Shown: in pieces, positions 22,009-31,070 of the stretch | How positions within the stretch are numbered: the first letter of the stretch is position 1 | Layout of the letters: every line of letters starts with the position of its first letter | NCBI GenBank assembly: GCA_034664295.1 | Contig: JAXDHV010000012.1 | Span: 83,168 to 147,167 of the forward strand | Length of the DNA: 64,000 bases | Direction: 5' to 3' | DNA from: Palsa-513 sp034664295 | GTDB lineage: Bacteria; Actinomycetota; Thermoleophilia; Solirubrobacterales; Solirubrobacteraceae | Notes under the pieces: model-generated | Databases searched by the model: none | What the model was told of the DNA's origin: nothing | The model's input: only the letters and a program-made list of their open reading frames with translations | Made by a program: the position numbers and the translations under genes

Positions 22009-22746
22009 CTACACCCGCTTGGTGTCCCGCCGATAGGCATACCCGGCCAACACGGTGAGGACGGCCGTCCAGACGCCGATCACGATCCAGGCCATCGCGT
22101 GCCAGGGATGCCCGCCGGCCGGGAGGTGGGCGGCCTGGACGAGCCAGTAGGACGGCAGCAGCTGGCCGAGGTCGTGGACGAACCCATGGCTTGCGAGCGG
22201 AAACCACGTGCCCCCGAGGAACGCGAACAGGGACGTCCCGCCGCCGATCGCCGGGCCCATCGAGTCGGTCGTCAGGAGGTGTCCGAGGAGGATCCCCATC
22301 GCGGCGAACGGCAGCAGGGCGATCAGGATCAGCCCGGTCATCCCCAGCCAGTCGCTCCCCGACATCGAGACGCCGAGCGAGACGCCGGCGAGGTAGAGCA
22401 GGACGATCGTCAGCAGCGAGGTCGCGTATGCCGTCAGGACCTTCGCCCGGAAGTAGGCGCGCGTCGTCAGCGGCGTGATCCGCAGCTGCCGGGTCCACCC
22501 GGTCGTCCGCTCGCTGGCGATCCGCGCGCCCGTCGCGATCATCGCGGCCATCGTCCCGAACGAGGCCAGGCCGACCATGTAGTAGAGCGGGAACGAGATG
22601 CCCGACCCGTTGAAGCTGCGAACGTTGCGGTTTGGGAGCGCGGTTGCGTAGAAGATGATCAGCGGAAAGCCGATCGAGAAGAGCAGGAAGCGGGCGTTGC
22701 GGAACATCCGGAAGAACTCGAAGCGGGTGTACGCGAGCGCGGTCAC
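22009..22746 (-). CDS. ABC-2 type transporter permease
   Basis: 245-residue membrane protein with six predicted helices: FLLFSIGFPLIIFYATALP, a second near LYYMVGLASFGTMAAMIA, VLTAYATSLLTIVLLYLAGV, LGMTGLILIALLPFAAMG, GGGTSLFAFLGGTWFPL and a last one near WIVIGVWTAVLTVLAGYAY. The motif RITPLTTRAYFRAKV is typical of ABC-2 (DrrB-like) permeases. GTG 22746 overlaps the stop of the ATPase gene by 4 nt, so the two subunits are translationally coupled. It forms the membrane half of an exporter with the adjacent ATPase; the cargo is unknown. Confidence 0.92.
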   Translation of the reverse strand: MTALAYTRFEFFRMFRNARFLLFSIGFPLIIFYATALPNRNVRSFNGSGISFPLYYMVGLASFGTMAAMIATGARIASERTTGWTRQLRITPLTTRAYFRAKVLTAYATSLLTIVLLYLAGVSLGVSMSGSDWLGMTGLILIALLPFAAMGILLGHLLTTDSMGPAIGGGTSLFAFLGGTWFPLASHGFVHDLGQLLPSYWLVQAAHLPAGGHPWHAMAWIVIGVWTAVLTVLAGYAYRRDTKRV

Positions 22747-23714
22747 CCGATCGCCCCGGAGTCCGCGATGTCGTCGTCGCCCGTCAGCTCGAGGAAGGCC
22801 TGCTCGAGGTCGGCGCCCGTGATCTCGATGTCACGCGCCGGCGGATAGCTGCCCAGGAGGGCGCGGATCGCGGCATCCGAATCGGTGCAGCTCAAGGAGA
22901 CCGTCACGCCGCGGCGCTCGGCGCCGGCGACCCCGGCGAGCTCTAGCAGCCGCTCGGGCGGGACGTCGGGCAGCGTCGCGCGGATCGTCCGCCTCCCGAC
23001 GCGGGCCTTGATCTCGGTCGGCGCGCCGTCGGCGACGAGCCGGCCGTGAGCCATCAGGACGATCCGGTCGGCGTTGTCATCGGCCTCCTCGAGGTAGTGG
23101 GTCGCGAAGATCACGGTCCTCCCCCGCGCGGTGAACGTCCGCATCGCCGCCCAGAAGCCGCGGCGGCCCTCGACATCCATCGCGACGGTCGGCTCGTCGA
23201 GGATCAGGAGCTCCGGGTCGGCGACCAGCGCCACGGCCAGGCGGACCCGCTGGGTCTGACCGCCCGAGAGCTTCTGGGTCTTCCGCTCGGCGATCTCGCC
23301 GATGCCGACCAGCTCGAGGACCTCTCCGACGGCCATCGGCCGGGGGTAGAGCGCCGCGACCATGCCGACGAGCTCGCGAACCCTCACGTCGCGAATCAGG
23401 GCGCCCGCCTGGAGCATCGCGGCCACCAGACCGGCGTCGACCGCCGCGGCCGGCGTTCCACCGAGCACCGAGACGGTCCCCGAGTCCGGCGAGGTCAGCC
23501 CGAGCATCATGTCGATCGTCGTCGACTTGCCGGCCCCGTTGGGTCCGAGCAGCGCCAGGGTCTGGCCGACCGGGATCGTCAGGTCGATCCCCCGCACCGC
23601 GCGGACCACGGTGTGGGGCGCCTTGAACGACTTCGTCAGCCCCTCGGCCCGGACGCCCTCCGCCGGCCCGGCGGGCGGGGCGTCGCGTGTCTTCGTGCTC
23701 GGCACCGGCTGCAC
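22743..23714 (-). CDS. ABC transporter ATP-binding protein (drug/lipid exporter type)
   Basis: 323-residue ATPase of the DrrA/CcmA class. Walker A is GPNGAGKSTT, the Q-loop is near MLQAGAL, the signature is KLSGGQTQRVRLA, Walker B LLILDEPTVAMD, and the H-loop is FATHYLEEAD. A C-terminal regulatory extension follows residue 230. I chose GTG 23714 because GGAGAGGAG lies just upstream; the frame is open for another 46 codons without family similarity. A TTGACC -35-like hexamer (23759-23754) could serve its promoter. It pairs with the coupled permease and diverges from a small peptide gene. Confidence 0.93.
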   Translation of the reverse strand: MQPVPSTKTRDAPPAGPAEGVRAEGLTKSFKAPHTVVRAVRGIDLTIPVGQTLALLGPNGAGKSTTIDMMLGLTSPDSGTVSVLGGTPAAAVDAGLVAAMLQAGALIRDVRVRELVGMVAALYPRPMAVGEVLELVGIGEIAERKTQKLSGGQTQRVRLAVALVADPELLILDEPTVAMDVEGRRGFWAAMRTFTARGRTVIFATHYLEEADDNADRIVLMAHGRLVADGAPTEIKARVGRRTIRATLPDVPPERLLELAGVAGAERRGVTVSLSCTDSDAAIRALLGSYPPARDIEITGADLEQAFLELTGDDDIADSGAIG

Positions 23715-23839
23715 GCTACTCCTCTCCAGGCCTATGGCATACCGAGACACCTGGGTCAAACGTCCACCGATCGGCGGCCGGACTCCCGCCCGGATGGAGA
23801 TGTGTCGTTGACAGACCATCACCGCACATCCGCCCACCG

Positions 23840-23859
23840 TCACACCTAACACGGTGTGA
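23840..23859. promoter_or_regulatory. Inverted repeat between ABC exporter and small peptide gene
   Basis: Arms TCACACC (23840-23846) and GGTGTGA (23853-23859) with 6 bp between. It sits in the shared upstream region and is a plausible operator for a TetR- or MarR-type repressor. Orientation of the half-sites is opposite to a CRP site. Confidence 0.45.
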
Positions 23860-23883
23860 AACCGATCTTAGGAGATACATCAC

Positions 23884-23979
23884 ATGTCCATCATCACGAC
23901 CGTCCTCGCCCTCGTCTCACACGTCGTCGGCCTGCTCCCCGTAGGCGGGCTCGGCGGGCTCGGCGGACTCGGCCTGTAG
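23884..23979 (+). CDS. Small hydrophobic peptide, 31 residues
   Basis: ATG 23884 follows an AGGAG ribosome-binding site 9 nt upstream. The frame starts MSIITTVLALVSHVVGLLPV and finishes with a repeated Gly-Gly-Leu tail and TAG. Almost all third positions are C or G, as in real genes here. The first 20 residues could form one membrane helix. It is divergent from the ABC exporter, with an inverted repeat between them. It may be a membrane microprotein, a regulatory peptide or an exported peptide; the sequence alone does not decide. Confidence 0.5.
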   Translation: MSIITTVLALVSHVVGLLPVGGLGGLGGLGL

Positions 23980-24059
23980 GTCGCTCCGTCGATGACCGCG
24001 CTGCGGACGCTGGGCCCACCACTCCTCAGCCCAGCGTCCGAGCGGTCCCCTGAACGTTC

Positions 24060-27000
24060 TCACCCCTCGGCGAGCCTTCGCCTGATCCGCTTGGCCGACA
24101 CGTGACCCCGGACGCCCAGCCCCTGGGCGAAGCTCGAGACCCGGAGCTCCTGGATCATCCAGGCGACCTCGTCCAGCGCGGGGACCGGCGGGCTTCCGGT
24201 CGGCTGCGCGTCGATCCGCGCGCGCAGCTCGGCCTCGAGCTCTCCGATGACGCGCATCCGGTCTGTGTCCTGAGCGCGCCCGTCGGGAAGCCGGTCGAGC
24301 CGGCGGACGGCCGCCTCGATGTAGCGCCCGACGTCCTCGAGCCGCCCGGCCCCGGTCGCCGTCGCGAAGCCCGCGTAGACGAGCGAGCCGAGCTGGGTCG
24401 CGACGTCGATCCGCGCCGGTGCGAGCAGGGGGTCGGCGGAGAGGGCTTCGAGCCGGCGGTGGACGGCGCTTCGGGCCGCGAGGATCGCGACGACCCGGCC
24501 GAGGACCGCGGCGGTCGCCGTGGGCAGGCCGGCCGCGACCCGGTCGCGCAGCACCACGAAATCGGCCTCGTTCCAGGCCGGGCCGCCGGCCTCCTCCACC
24601 AGGCTGTCGATCGCCGCCCCGATCACGTCCTCGAGGACCGCCGAGAGGCTGCCGTGGGGGGCTCCGGCCAGGGTCAACGTCGCCGGCCCGCTGAGGCTCC
24701 GCCGCGCCGCCCGCCCCGGCGAGGGGATCGTCAGTGCCAGGAGGCGGCGGGTGCCGGCTCGCATCGCCCACCGCTGGGCGTGCTCGGTCTCGAGGGCGAG
24801 GATCCCGACGGCGTCGCCCTCGTCGATCAACGACGGATACGCGCGGACGGCATCCCCGCTGCCAGGGAGGGCCACCGTTCGGGGGAGCGTCCCGAACTCG
24901 GCGCGGCGCATCCCGTGGCGCTCGAGGCCGACCGTCGCCTGCGCCAGGGCGGCGAGCAGACGCGGGCGCAGACCGTCGCGGAGCCGCTCGAGGTCGGTGT
25001 CACGGGCGAGCAGCTCGCCCCGGTCGTCGAGCACGCGAAACGTCATCCGCAGGTGCGCCGGCAGCCGGTCTGAGTCCCACGCCGCCGGAGGCACGCGGAC
25101 ACCCCGCAGGCGCTCGAGCTCTCCGGCCACGGCCTCGCGCAGCGGCCCGTGTCGGGGCTTGAGGTTGGCGACGATCTCGGCCGCGAGCGCCGGAACCGGG
25201 ACCAGCGGCCGGCGGAGGTCCTTCGGGAGCGAACGGATCAGGGCGATCACGAGCTCCTCGCGCAGCGCCGGGACGAGCCAGTCGAAGCCGTCGGGCCGGA
25301 GCCCTGCGAGCGCAGCGAGCGGGATGTCGACGCTCACCCCGTCGTCGGGGGCTCCCGGCTCGAAGCGATAGGTCAGCGGGAGGACGTGGTCGCCGGCCCG
25401 CCAGTGCTCGGGACGGGCTCTCGGGTCGAGCGCGTCGGCACCGTCGGGACCGACCAGCAGCTCGCGGGTGAAGTCGAGTGAGTGGCGGGCCGACCCCCGC
25501 TGGCGCGACCACCACCCCTCGAAGTGGGCGCCCGACACGATGTCGGCCGGGATCCGGGCGTCGTAGAAGTCGAAGAGGACGTCGTCTGAGACGAGGATGT
25601 CCCGGCGGCGGACCCGGTGCTCGAGCTCGTCGACCTCGGCGATCAGGTCGCTGTTGTGGCGCAGGAATTCGTGGGGGGCGTCCCAGTCGCCGTCGATCAG
25701 GGCCCGGCGGATGAACTGCTCGCGCGAGAGGACCGGGTCGATGCGGTGGTAGGAGACCTTCCGGTGCGCGACGATCGCCAGCCCGTAGAGCGTCGCCCGC
25801 TCGGTCGCGACGACCGCCGCCCGGCGCTTCTCCCAGTGCGGATCGTCGTAGGTCCGCTTGAGCAGCGGCCCCGCGAGCGGCTCGACCCACTCGGGTGCGA
25901 TCCCGGCGGCCGTCCGTCCCCACAGCCGGCTCGTCTCGACGAGCTCGGCGACCATCACCCATGGCGGCGGGCGGCGGGCGAGGACCGACCCCGGGAAGAT
26001 CGCGAACCGCGCGCCCCGGGCGCCGTCGTAGTCGCGGCGGGAGACGTTCCGCATGCCGATCTGCGAGAGCAGGCCGCTGAGCAGCGCGAGGTGGACGTGC
26101 TGGGCGTCGCCCGGCGACTGGTTGAGGGTGACGCCGGCCGAGCGGGCGGCCTGACGGAGCTGGGAGACGAGGTCCTGCCACTCGCGGACCCGCAGGTAGT
26201 GGAGGAACTCGGCCCGGCAGCGCTTGCGAAACTGACTTCCCGAGAGCGCGTCGCGCTGATCGCGTAGATGGTTCCAGAGGTTCAGATAGGAGAGGAAGTC
26301 GGAGCCCGGGTCGGCGCGCAGAGCGTGCTGGGCATCAGCTGCCTCCCGTTGCTCGGCCGGCCGCTCGCGCACCTCCTGGATCGAGAGGGCCGCGGCGATC
26401 ACGATCACCTCCTCGGCGCAGTGGAGGCGGTCGGCCTCGATCACCATCCGCCCGAGACGGGGGTCGACCGGAAGCTGGGCGAGGCGCCGGCCGAGCGGGG
26501 TCAACCGCCGGCGCGGATCCTTCGCAGCCCGATCGAAGGCGCCGAGCTCCTCGAGCAGGTTGATCCCGTCGCGGACCTGCCGGCGGTCGGGCGGATCGAT
26601 GAAGCCGAAGTCCTCGACCTCGCCGAGGCCGAGCGAGGCCATCTGGAGGAGCACCGACGCGAGGCTCGTGCGGAGGATCTCGGGCTCGGTGAAGTCCGGC
26701 CGCTGGGTGAAGTCCTGCTCTGAGTAGAGGCGGATGCAGATCCCGTCAGACGTCCGCCCGCAGCGGCCCTTGCGCTGGTCGGCCGACGCCTTGGAGATCG
26801 CCTCGATCGGCAGGCGCTGGACCTTCAGGCGACCACTGAAGCGGCTGATCCGGGCGGTTCCCGGGTCGACCACCGAACCGATTCCCGGTACCGTCAGGGA
26901 GGTCTCGGCGACGTTCGTCGCGAGCACGACCCGCCGACCCCGGTGGGGGGCGAAGACGCGGCGCTGCTCGGCGTGCGAGAGGCGGGCATACAGCGGGAGG

Positions 27001-28079
27001 ACCTCGACCTTCGGGCCGAGCCGGCCGGTCAGGACCTCCGCCGTGTCGCGGATCTCCCGCTCACCGCTCTGGAAGACGAGGACGTCGCCCGGGCCGTCGC
27101 GAAGCAGCTCGACCACGGCGTCGCCGATCGCCTCGATCGGGTCGCTCGCCTCAGCCTCGGCGGCCTCGGCAACCTCGGCTTCTGAGGATTCGCCGTCCCG
27201 GCGGGCTTCCGCTGCGGGGGGCAGGGCTCCGGCGAGCGGGCGGTAGCGGACCTCGACGGGGTATGTCCGTCCGGAGACCTCGATCACCGGAGCGCCGCCG
27301 AAGTGCCGGCTGAAGCGCTCGGCGTCGATCGTCGCCGAGGCGATGATCAGCTTGAGGTCGGGCCGGCGGGGAAAGAGCCGGCCGAGGTAGCCGAGCAGGA
27401 AGTCGATGTTGAGGCTCCGCTCGTGAGCCTCGTCGACGATGATCGTGTCGTAGCGCAGGAGCTGGCGGTCGCGCTGGACCTCGGCGAGGAGAAGTCCGTC
27501 GGTGACGAGGCGCACGAGCGTCTCGTCGGTCGAGCGGTCGCTGAAGCGCACGGCGTAGCCGATCGCCCCACCGAGCTCGAGACCGAGCTCGTCGGCGATC
27601 CGCTCGGCCGCCGCCCGGGCGGCCAGACGCCGCGGCTGGGTGTGGGCGATCTGGCCGCGAACGCCCCGACCGAGCTCGAGGCAGAGCTTCGGCAGCTGCG
27701 TCGTCTTTCCCGAGCCGGTCTCACCGGCGACGATCACGACCTGATGGTCTGCGATCGCCGCGAGCAGGTCGTCGCGGCGGGCGGTGACCGGCAGCTCGGG
27801 CGGGTAGGTGACGACCGGGACGGCGGCCCTGCGCCGGGCGACCCGAGCCTCGGCGAGCCGGAGCTCCGCCTCGAGGCGCTCGTCGGCTGCGGGATCGTCG
27901 CTGCCTGCGGCGGTTCGCTCGAACCGTCGCCGGAGGTTGCTCTCGTCGCGGAGGGTCAGCTCCGCGAGGCGGGCATTCGCGAGCGCCGCTACGGCCCGCC
28001 GCTCGCCTTGCCGAGCCCGCCGTCGGTCGAGCAGGTCACGGTCTCGCCGCCCTGCCGCGTCCAGACCCCGTTGGCACAT
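24060..28079 (-). CDS. hrpA: ATP-dependent RNA helicase HrpA
   Basis: DEAH-box RNA helicase of about 1339 residues, the expected length for HrpA. Walker A GETGSGKTTQLPK has its Lys near 125. TQPRRLAARA is motif Ia, VDEAHERSLNIDFLLGYL motif II, ASATID motif III, and QRKGRCGRTSDG motif VI. The helicase-associated, OB-fold and long HrpA C-terminal (DUF3418-type) regions follow, with VSYHRIDPVLSREQFIRRAL typical of the latter. HrpA resolves stalled or collided ribosomes in E. coli. The start is uncertain: ATG 28079 overlaps the preceding secreted-protein gene by 91 bp, and the frame is open further upstream without family similarity. Confidence 0.93.
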   Translation of the reverse strand: MCQRGLDAAGRRDRDLLDRRRARQGERRAVAALANARLAELTLRDESNLRRRFERTAAGSDDPAADERLEAELRLAEARVARRRAAVPVVTYPPELPVTARRDDLLAAIADHQVVIVAGETGSGKTTQLPKLCLELGRGVRGQIAHTQPRRLAARAAAERIADELGLELGGAIGYAVRFSDRSTDETLVRLVTDGLLLAEVQRDRQLLRYDTIIVDEAHERSLNIDFLLGYLGRLFPRRPDLKLIIASATIDAERFSRHFGGAPVIEVSGRTYPVEVRYRPLAGALPPAAEARRDGESSEAEVAEAAEAEASDPIEAIGDAVVELLRDGPGDVLVFQSGEREIRDTAEVLTGRLGPKVEVLPLYARLSHAEQRRVFAPHRGRRVVLATNVAETSLTVPGIGSVVDPGTARISRFSGRLKVQRLPIEAISKASADQRKGRCGRTSDGICIRLYSEQDFTQRPDFTEPEILRTSLASVLLQMASLGLGEVEDFGFIDPPDRRQVRDGINLLEELGAFDRAAKDPRRRLTPLGRRLAQLPVDPRLGRMVIEADRLHCAEEVIVIAAALSIQEVRERPAEQREAADAQHALRADPGSDFLSYLNLWNHLRDQRDALSGSQFRKRCRAEFLHYLRVREWQDLVSQLRQAARSAGVTLNQSPGDAQHVHLALLSGLLSQIGMRNVSRRDYDGARGARFAIFPGSVLARRPPPWVMVAELVETSRLWGRTAAGIAPEWVEPLAGPLLKRTYDDPHWEKRRAAVVATERATLYGLAIVAHRKVSYHRIDPVLSREQFIRRALIDGDWDAPHEFLRHNSDLIAEVDELEHRVRRRDILVSDDVLFDFYDARIPADIVSGAHFEGWWSRQRGSARHSLDFTRELLVGPDGADALDPRARPEHWRAGDHVLPLTYRFEPGAPDDGVSVDIPLAALAGLRPDGFDWLVPALREELVIALIRSLPKDLRRPLVPVPALAAEIVANLKPRHGPLREAVAGELERLRGVRVPPAAWDSDRLPAHLRMTFRVLDDRGELLARDTDLERLRDGLRPRLLAALAQATVGLERHGMRRAEFGTLPRTVALPGSGDAVRAYPSLIDEGDAVGILALETEHAQRWAMRAGTRRLLALTIPSPGRAARRSLSGPATLTLAGAPHGSLSAVLEDVIGAAIDSLVEEAGGPAWNEADFVVLRDRVAAGLPTATAAVLGRVVAILAARSAVHRRLEALSADPLLAPARIDVATQLGSLVYAGFATATGAGRLEDVGRYIEAAVRRLDRLPDGRAQDTDRMRVIGELEAELRARIDAQPTGSPPVPALDEVAWMIQELRVSSFAQGLGVRGHVSAKRIRRRLAEG

Positions 28080-28504
28080 TCGACGGCCGGGCCGTCGCCC
28101 TTGGCGAAGCTCGGCCCACAGACGTGGGTGTCGCAGAACGTCGGCGGTGGGTTCGCCGGATCGGCCGGCTGGACGTCGTTCTGGTTGACCGAGCCGGTCG
28201 GCGTGCTCGTGGTGGGCGTCGCCGACGTCGTGGTCGTCCCGAAGCCCGGCGGTGTGACGTTCGGCGCGACGATCGGCGGGACGGTGTCGACGGGCCCGGT
28301 GACGACGGTCGGGGGGGGCGTGGTCGCAACCGGGAGCAGCTGCGTCTTGGTGAGGTTCTGCGTGCGGACGACGGTTTCGATCTGTGTCGTGATCCCCGTC
28401 GGATTGCTCGTGGTCCCGATCGCGACGCCGAAGATCGCGCCGGCCGTCCCGCCGACGAGGACCCCCAGGAGGGCGATCGAGAGCTGCTGGCGGGAGGGGT
28501 CCAC
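27989..28504 (-). CDS. Membrane-anchored or secreted Thr/Pro-rich protein
   Basis: 171 residues. One N-terminal hydrophobic helix (LSIALLGVLVGGTAGAIFGVA) is followed by a Thr/Pro/Val-rich linker (PPPTVVTGPVDTVPP and similar) and a small Cys-rich end (FCDTHVCGPSFAKGDG, VECANGVWTRQGGETVTC). The four Cys suggest a compact disulfide domain outside the cell. GTG 28504 is supported by a TAGCCT box 6 nt upstream. The family is not recognised. It precedes hrpA on the same strand and its 3' end overlaps the chosen hrpA start. Confidence 0.75.
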   Translation of the reverse strand: MDPSRQQLSIALLGVLVGGTAGAIFGVAIGTTSNPTGITTQIETVVRTQNLTKTQLLPVATTPPPTVVTGPVDTVPPIVAPNVTPPGFGTTTTSATPTTSTPTGSVNQNDVQPADPANPPPTFCDTHVCGPSFAKGDGPAVECANGVWTRQGGETVTCSTDGGLGKASGGP

Positions 28505-28510
28505 GCCGTG

Positions 28511-28516
28511 AGGCTA
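28511..28516 (-). promoter_or_regulatory. Leaderless -10 box of the Thr/Pro-rich protein gene
   Basis: TAGCCT on the minus strand, 6 nt before GTG 28504. Its -35 region overlaps that of the divergent promoter at 28559-28564. Confidence 0.5.
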
Positions 28517-28558
28517 CGGCGCCGGACGGAGGATTTCCAGCCGGCGGCTCCTGCCGGC

Positions 28559-28564
28559 TAGTGT
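28559..28564 (+). promoter_or_regulatory. Leaderless -10 box of the secreted protein gene at 28571
   Basis: TAGTGT, 6 nt before ATG 28571. Confidence 0.5.
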
Positions 28565-28570
28565 GGGGCG

Positions 28571-29869
28571 ATGCTCGGAGGCGAACTCGTGGGGGATCGG
28601 AGAGATCCCGGGAGTCTGCGGCGGCTGGCAGGCGCGGCCGGCGCGGCGCTTGCGATCGGCGGGTCGGCGGCTGTCGCGCTCGGTGGGCCGGCGGGCGCCG
28701 CCGCCGCGGGCTGGAGTGCGACGCGGGCGGCAACCGCGGCCGGCAGCTCCTTCGCGCCGGCGGCGAGCGTCGGCGGCGGCAACCGCCTCGCGATCGCCTG
28801 GGTTCGCCAGCTCGGCGGTCAGAATCGGGCCGAGCTTCGCGAGGGGACGCCGTCGAAGGGACTCGCGGGGCCGGCCCTGGTCCTCGACTCGTCCCCGCAT
28901 CTCCTCGACAGCCCGGCGCTCGCCTTCCTCGATCATCGGGGGACACTGGCCGTCGCCTGGCGGCGCTACCTCGACCGCAACCACCGGATCCGTGGGGTGA
29001 TCGTCTCGCCGGCCGTCAAGCCCGGCCCGACGGCCGCGCTCAGCGCGGGAGGCGAGAGCGCCTACTCGCCGACCTTCATCCACAGCCCAGCGTCCTTCGA
29101 GACGGTAGCCCTCGGATGGAGCCGGCGGACCTTCAGTCAGCTTGCGGACGTCACGAGCGCCGGCTTCGCGAGTCCGGCGAGGCTCCCGGGTGCCCCGATC
29201 TTCGGGCCCGTCGCCGCGTACGACGGAGCGGGGACCGAGGTCGCCGTGTCGAGCGACGGCGCGCAGATCCTCGACACCGAGCGACCGGCCGGGGCGGGCG
29301 ACTTCGGTCACTCGACGGTGGTCGCGGCCGCACCCGAAGCCGGCCAGCCGATCAGCACGAGCACCGCGAGCGGCGGGGTCGCTGCCGTCTGGTCAGACGG
29401 AGGGAAGCTGATCGCGGCGGTCCGTCCGCGGGGGGGTGTGTTCTCGACACCGGTCGAGATCGCCCCGGCCGGCGAGCACGCTCGGGCGGTGGCGCTCACC
29501 GCGGACTCGGCAGAGGAGATCCTCGTCGCCTACCTCCCGTCGCTCGCCACGGGGGCTCCCAGCGGCGCGCTGCGGCTCCTGCGGCTCGGCCCGGGTGGGG
29601 CGCCGCTGGCGGGGCCGATCACCCTGGCCTCGGCCTCCGTGACGTCCCCGCCGACGCTCGCCACCGACACCAGCGGGGCGTTCGTCGGGTGGTCGGCCGG
29701 CGGCGTCGTCCACGTGATACGGATCGCTCCTGGCGGGATCCTCGGGCCTGTGCGGACGCTCTCAGGCCGGATCCAGGGCGGCGCGCCCTCGCTGACGGGG
29801 ATGCCGTCGTTCGGCGCGGTTGCGACGTGGAGCTCGAACGGACGGATCGTCTACAGCGTCTACCGCTGA
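28571..29869 (+). CDS. Secreted beta-propeller-like protein of unknown function
   Basis: 432 residues. An Ala-rich signal sequence (LAGAAGAALAIGGSAAVAL) is followed by repeated four-strand units in which a blade motif such as RLAIAWVRQ, TLAVAWRRY, TVALGWSRR, GVAAVWSDG or GAFVGWSAG recurs about every 60 residues. This looks like a beta-propeller built from Ala-x-x-W repeats, similar to actinobacterial secreted repeat proteins without assigned role. No catalytic motif is seen. It has its own leaderless promoter and is convergent with pyrE. Confidence 0.75.
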   Translation: MLGGELVGDRRDPGSLRRLAGAAGAALAIGGSAAVALGGPAGAAAAGWSATRAATAAGSSFAPAASVGGGNRLAIAWVRQLGGQNRAELREGTPSKGLAGPALVLDSSPHLLDSPALAFLDHRGTLAVAWRRYLDRNHRIRGVIVSPAVKPGPTAALSAGGESAYSPTFIHSPASFETVALGWSRRTFSQLADVTSAGFASPARLPGAPIFGPVAAYDGAGTEVAVSSDGAQILDTERPAGAGDFGHSTVVAAAPEAGQPISTSTASGGVAAVWSDGGKLIAAVRPRGGVFSTPVEIAPAGEHARAVALTADSAEEILVAYLPSLATGAPSGALRLLRLGPGGAPLAGPITLASASVTSPPTLATDTSGAFVGWSAGGVVHVIRIAPGGILGPVRTLSGRIQGGAPSLTGMPSFGAVATWSSNGRIVYSVYR

Positions 29870-29981
29870 CCGACGCCGCCAACCGCTCGTTGGCGATCGG
29901 CCGTCAGCTCGCGGCGCGACGGCAACCTCGTTCGCCGCTCGTTGGCGGCGCCGTCGCCGGGGGTGCGCTCGGAGCTCGCGG

Positions 29982-30560
29982 CTAGCGCACCCGGTCGGGA
30001 TAGATGTCGTCGATCGTGGTCAGGGCGACGTACGGCCGGCCGGCGGCCGTCTCGATCGCCTCGCCGCCTCCGGCAAGCCGGTCGAGCACGCTGATCACGC
30101 CGCAGATCTCGTGGCCCGCGTCCTTCAGAACCTCGATCGCGACGAGTGTCGAGCCGCCGGTCGTGACGACGTCCTCGACGACGAGGCAGCGGTCGTCGGG
30201 ACCGAGCGGCGGCCCCTCGATCCGCCGTTGGAGCCCGTGGGCCTTGGCCTCCTTGCGGATCAGGAACGCGTTGCACCGAGCGCCTGCCGCGAGTCCCGCG
30301 AAGGCGACGGGATCGGCGCCCAGCGTGAGGCCGCCGAGCGCGGTCGCCCCCCACTCGGCCGCGTAGGCGGCGACCAGCTCCCCGAGCGCGGCGAAGCCCG
30401 CCGGGCGGAGGATCGCCCGCTTGGCGTCGACGTAGTAGGACGCCGTCGCACCGCTCGTCAGGACGACGTCCCCGATCACGAGCGCGTGCTCGCGCAGCTC
30501 GCCGATCAGCGTCTCCCGGGCATGCCCGGACGGCTCGAATGCTGGTGGGCTGGACGGCAT
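29982..30560 (-). CDS. pyrE: Orotate phosphoribosyltransferase
   Basis: Transfers ribose 5-phosphate from PRPP to orotate, giving OMP in pyrimidine synthesis. At 192 residues it fits the short actinobacterial/archaeal type. Family marks are the orotate loop LTSGATASYYVDAKRAILRP, ALGGLTLGADPVA, the flexible loop RKEAKAHG and the PRPP-binding motif VVEDVVTTGGST. ATG 30560 begins the conserved N-terminus; a TACGCT box lies 9 nt upstream. No other pyr gene is in the window. Confidence 0.95.
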   Translation of the reverse strand: MPSSPPAFEPSGHARETLIGELREHALVIGDVVLTSGATASYYVDAKRAILRPAGFAALGELVAAYAAEWGATALGGLTLGADPVAFAGLAAGARCNAFLIRKEAKAHGLQRRIEGPPLGPDDRCLVVEDVVTTGGSTLVAIEVLKDAGHEICGVISVLDRLAGGGEAIETAAGRPYVALTTIDDIYPDRVR

Positions 30561-30569
30561 CTGGACGAA

Positions 30570-30575
30570 AGCGTA
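30570..30575 (-). promoter_or_regulatory. -10 box of pyrE
   Basis: TACGCT on the minus strand, 9 nt before ATG 30560, so the leader would be at most a few nucleotides. Confidence 0.4.
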
Positions 30576-30616
30576 TTCGGGCTCATGCCGCAAGGCGGTT
30601 CTGCCGAAATGACCAC

Positions 30617-31015
30617 ATGGTCTCGACGATCCTGAGGACACTCGCCATTGCCGCCAGCCTCGTGCTGCTGGCCAGCTTCGCGTTGTTCGCCATCGACCAG
30701 GCCGGCGGCGCGTCCAACCAGGCTCAGGCCCAGGTGGCCGCGGCCGGCAACCAGACGGTCGGGCCACCGATCCGCGGCGTGGGTGCGAAGTCCGGCTTGC
30801 GCGGGACCGTCGACTCGGCCGCCCGGGACCTCACCAGCCCGTTCAACTCCTGGGCCCCCGGTCCAATCGACTCCTGGGGATCGCGCGGCTTCGAGCTCAC
30901 CCTCGGGCTGCTGATCTACGGCGTCGGTCTCGGAGCCCTCGCCCGCGCCGTCGGTCTCACCCGCCGGCCGGCGTTCGCGGCCGGGTCGGGCGACAAGGTC
31001 CTCCCCCGCTTCTAG
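30617..31015 (+). CDS. Small two-helix membrane protein of unknown function
   Basis: 132 residues. An N-terminal helix (TLAIAASLVLLASFALFAID) and a C-terminal helix (FELTLGLLIYGVGLGALARAVGL) flank a Gln/Ala/Gly-rich extracellular or periplasmic stretch of about 55 residues (VGPPIRGVGAKSGLRG). The family is not recognised. It diverges from pyrE by 57 bp and is convergent with the L,D-transpeptidase gene. Codon use is typical of the region. Confidence 0.7.
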   Translation: MVSTILRTLAIAASLVLLASFALFAIDQAGGASNQAQAQVAAAGNQTVGPPIRGVGAKSGLRGTVDSAARDLTSPFNSWAPGPIDSWGSRGFELTLGLLIYGVGLGALARAVGLTRRPAFAAGSGDKVLPRF

Positions 31016-31070
31016 AGCTTCTGCCTGCCGAGGATCGGCGGGTCATCCGAGCAGCGCGTCCCGGCAGGCC

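Noticed and set aside
23840..23859. CRP site at the ABC exporter
   Set aside because: The half-sites read TCACA...TGTGA, the reverse order of a CRP operator, so a different repressor is more likely.
28080..28946. Upstream continuation of the hrpA frame by about 290 codons
   Set aside because: It runs through two other genes with signal sequences and promoters, and the added sequence is Arg-rich without family similarity.
29870..29981. Possible terminator with CGCCGCCAA/TTGGCGGCG arms
   Set aside because: The arms are some 60 nt apart with competing GC pairings and no T-run, so I did not call a terminator.
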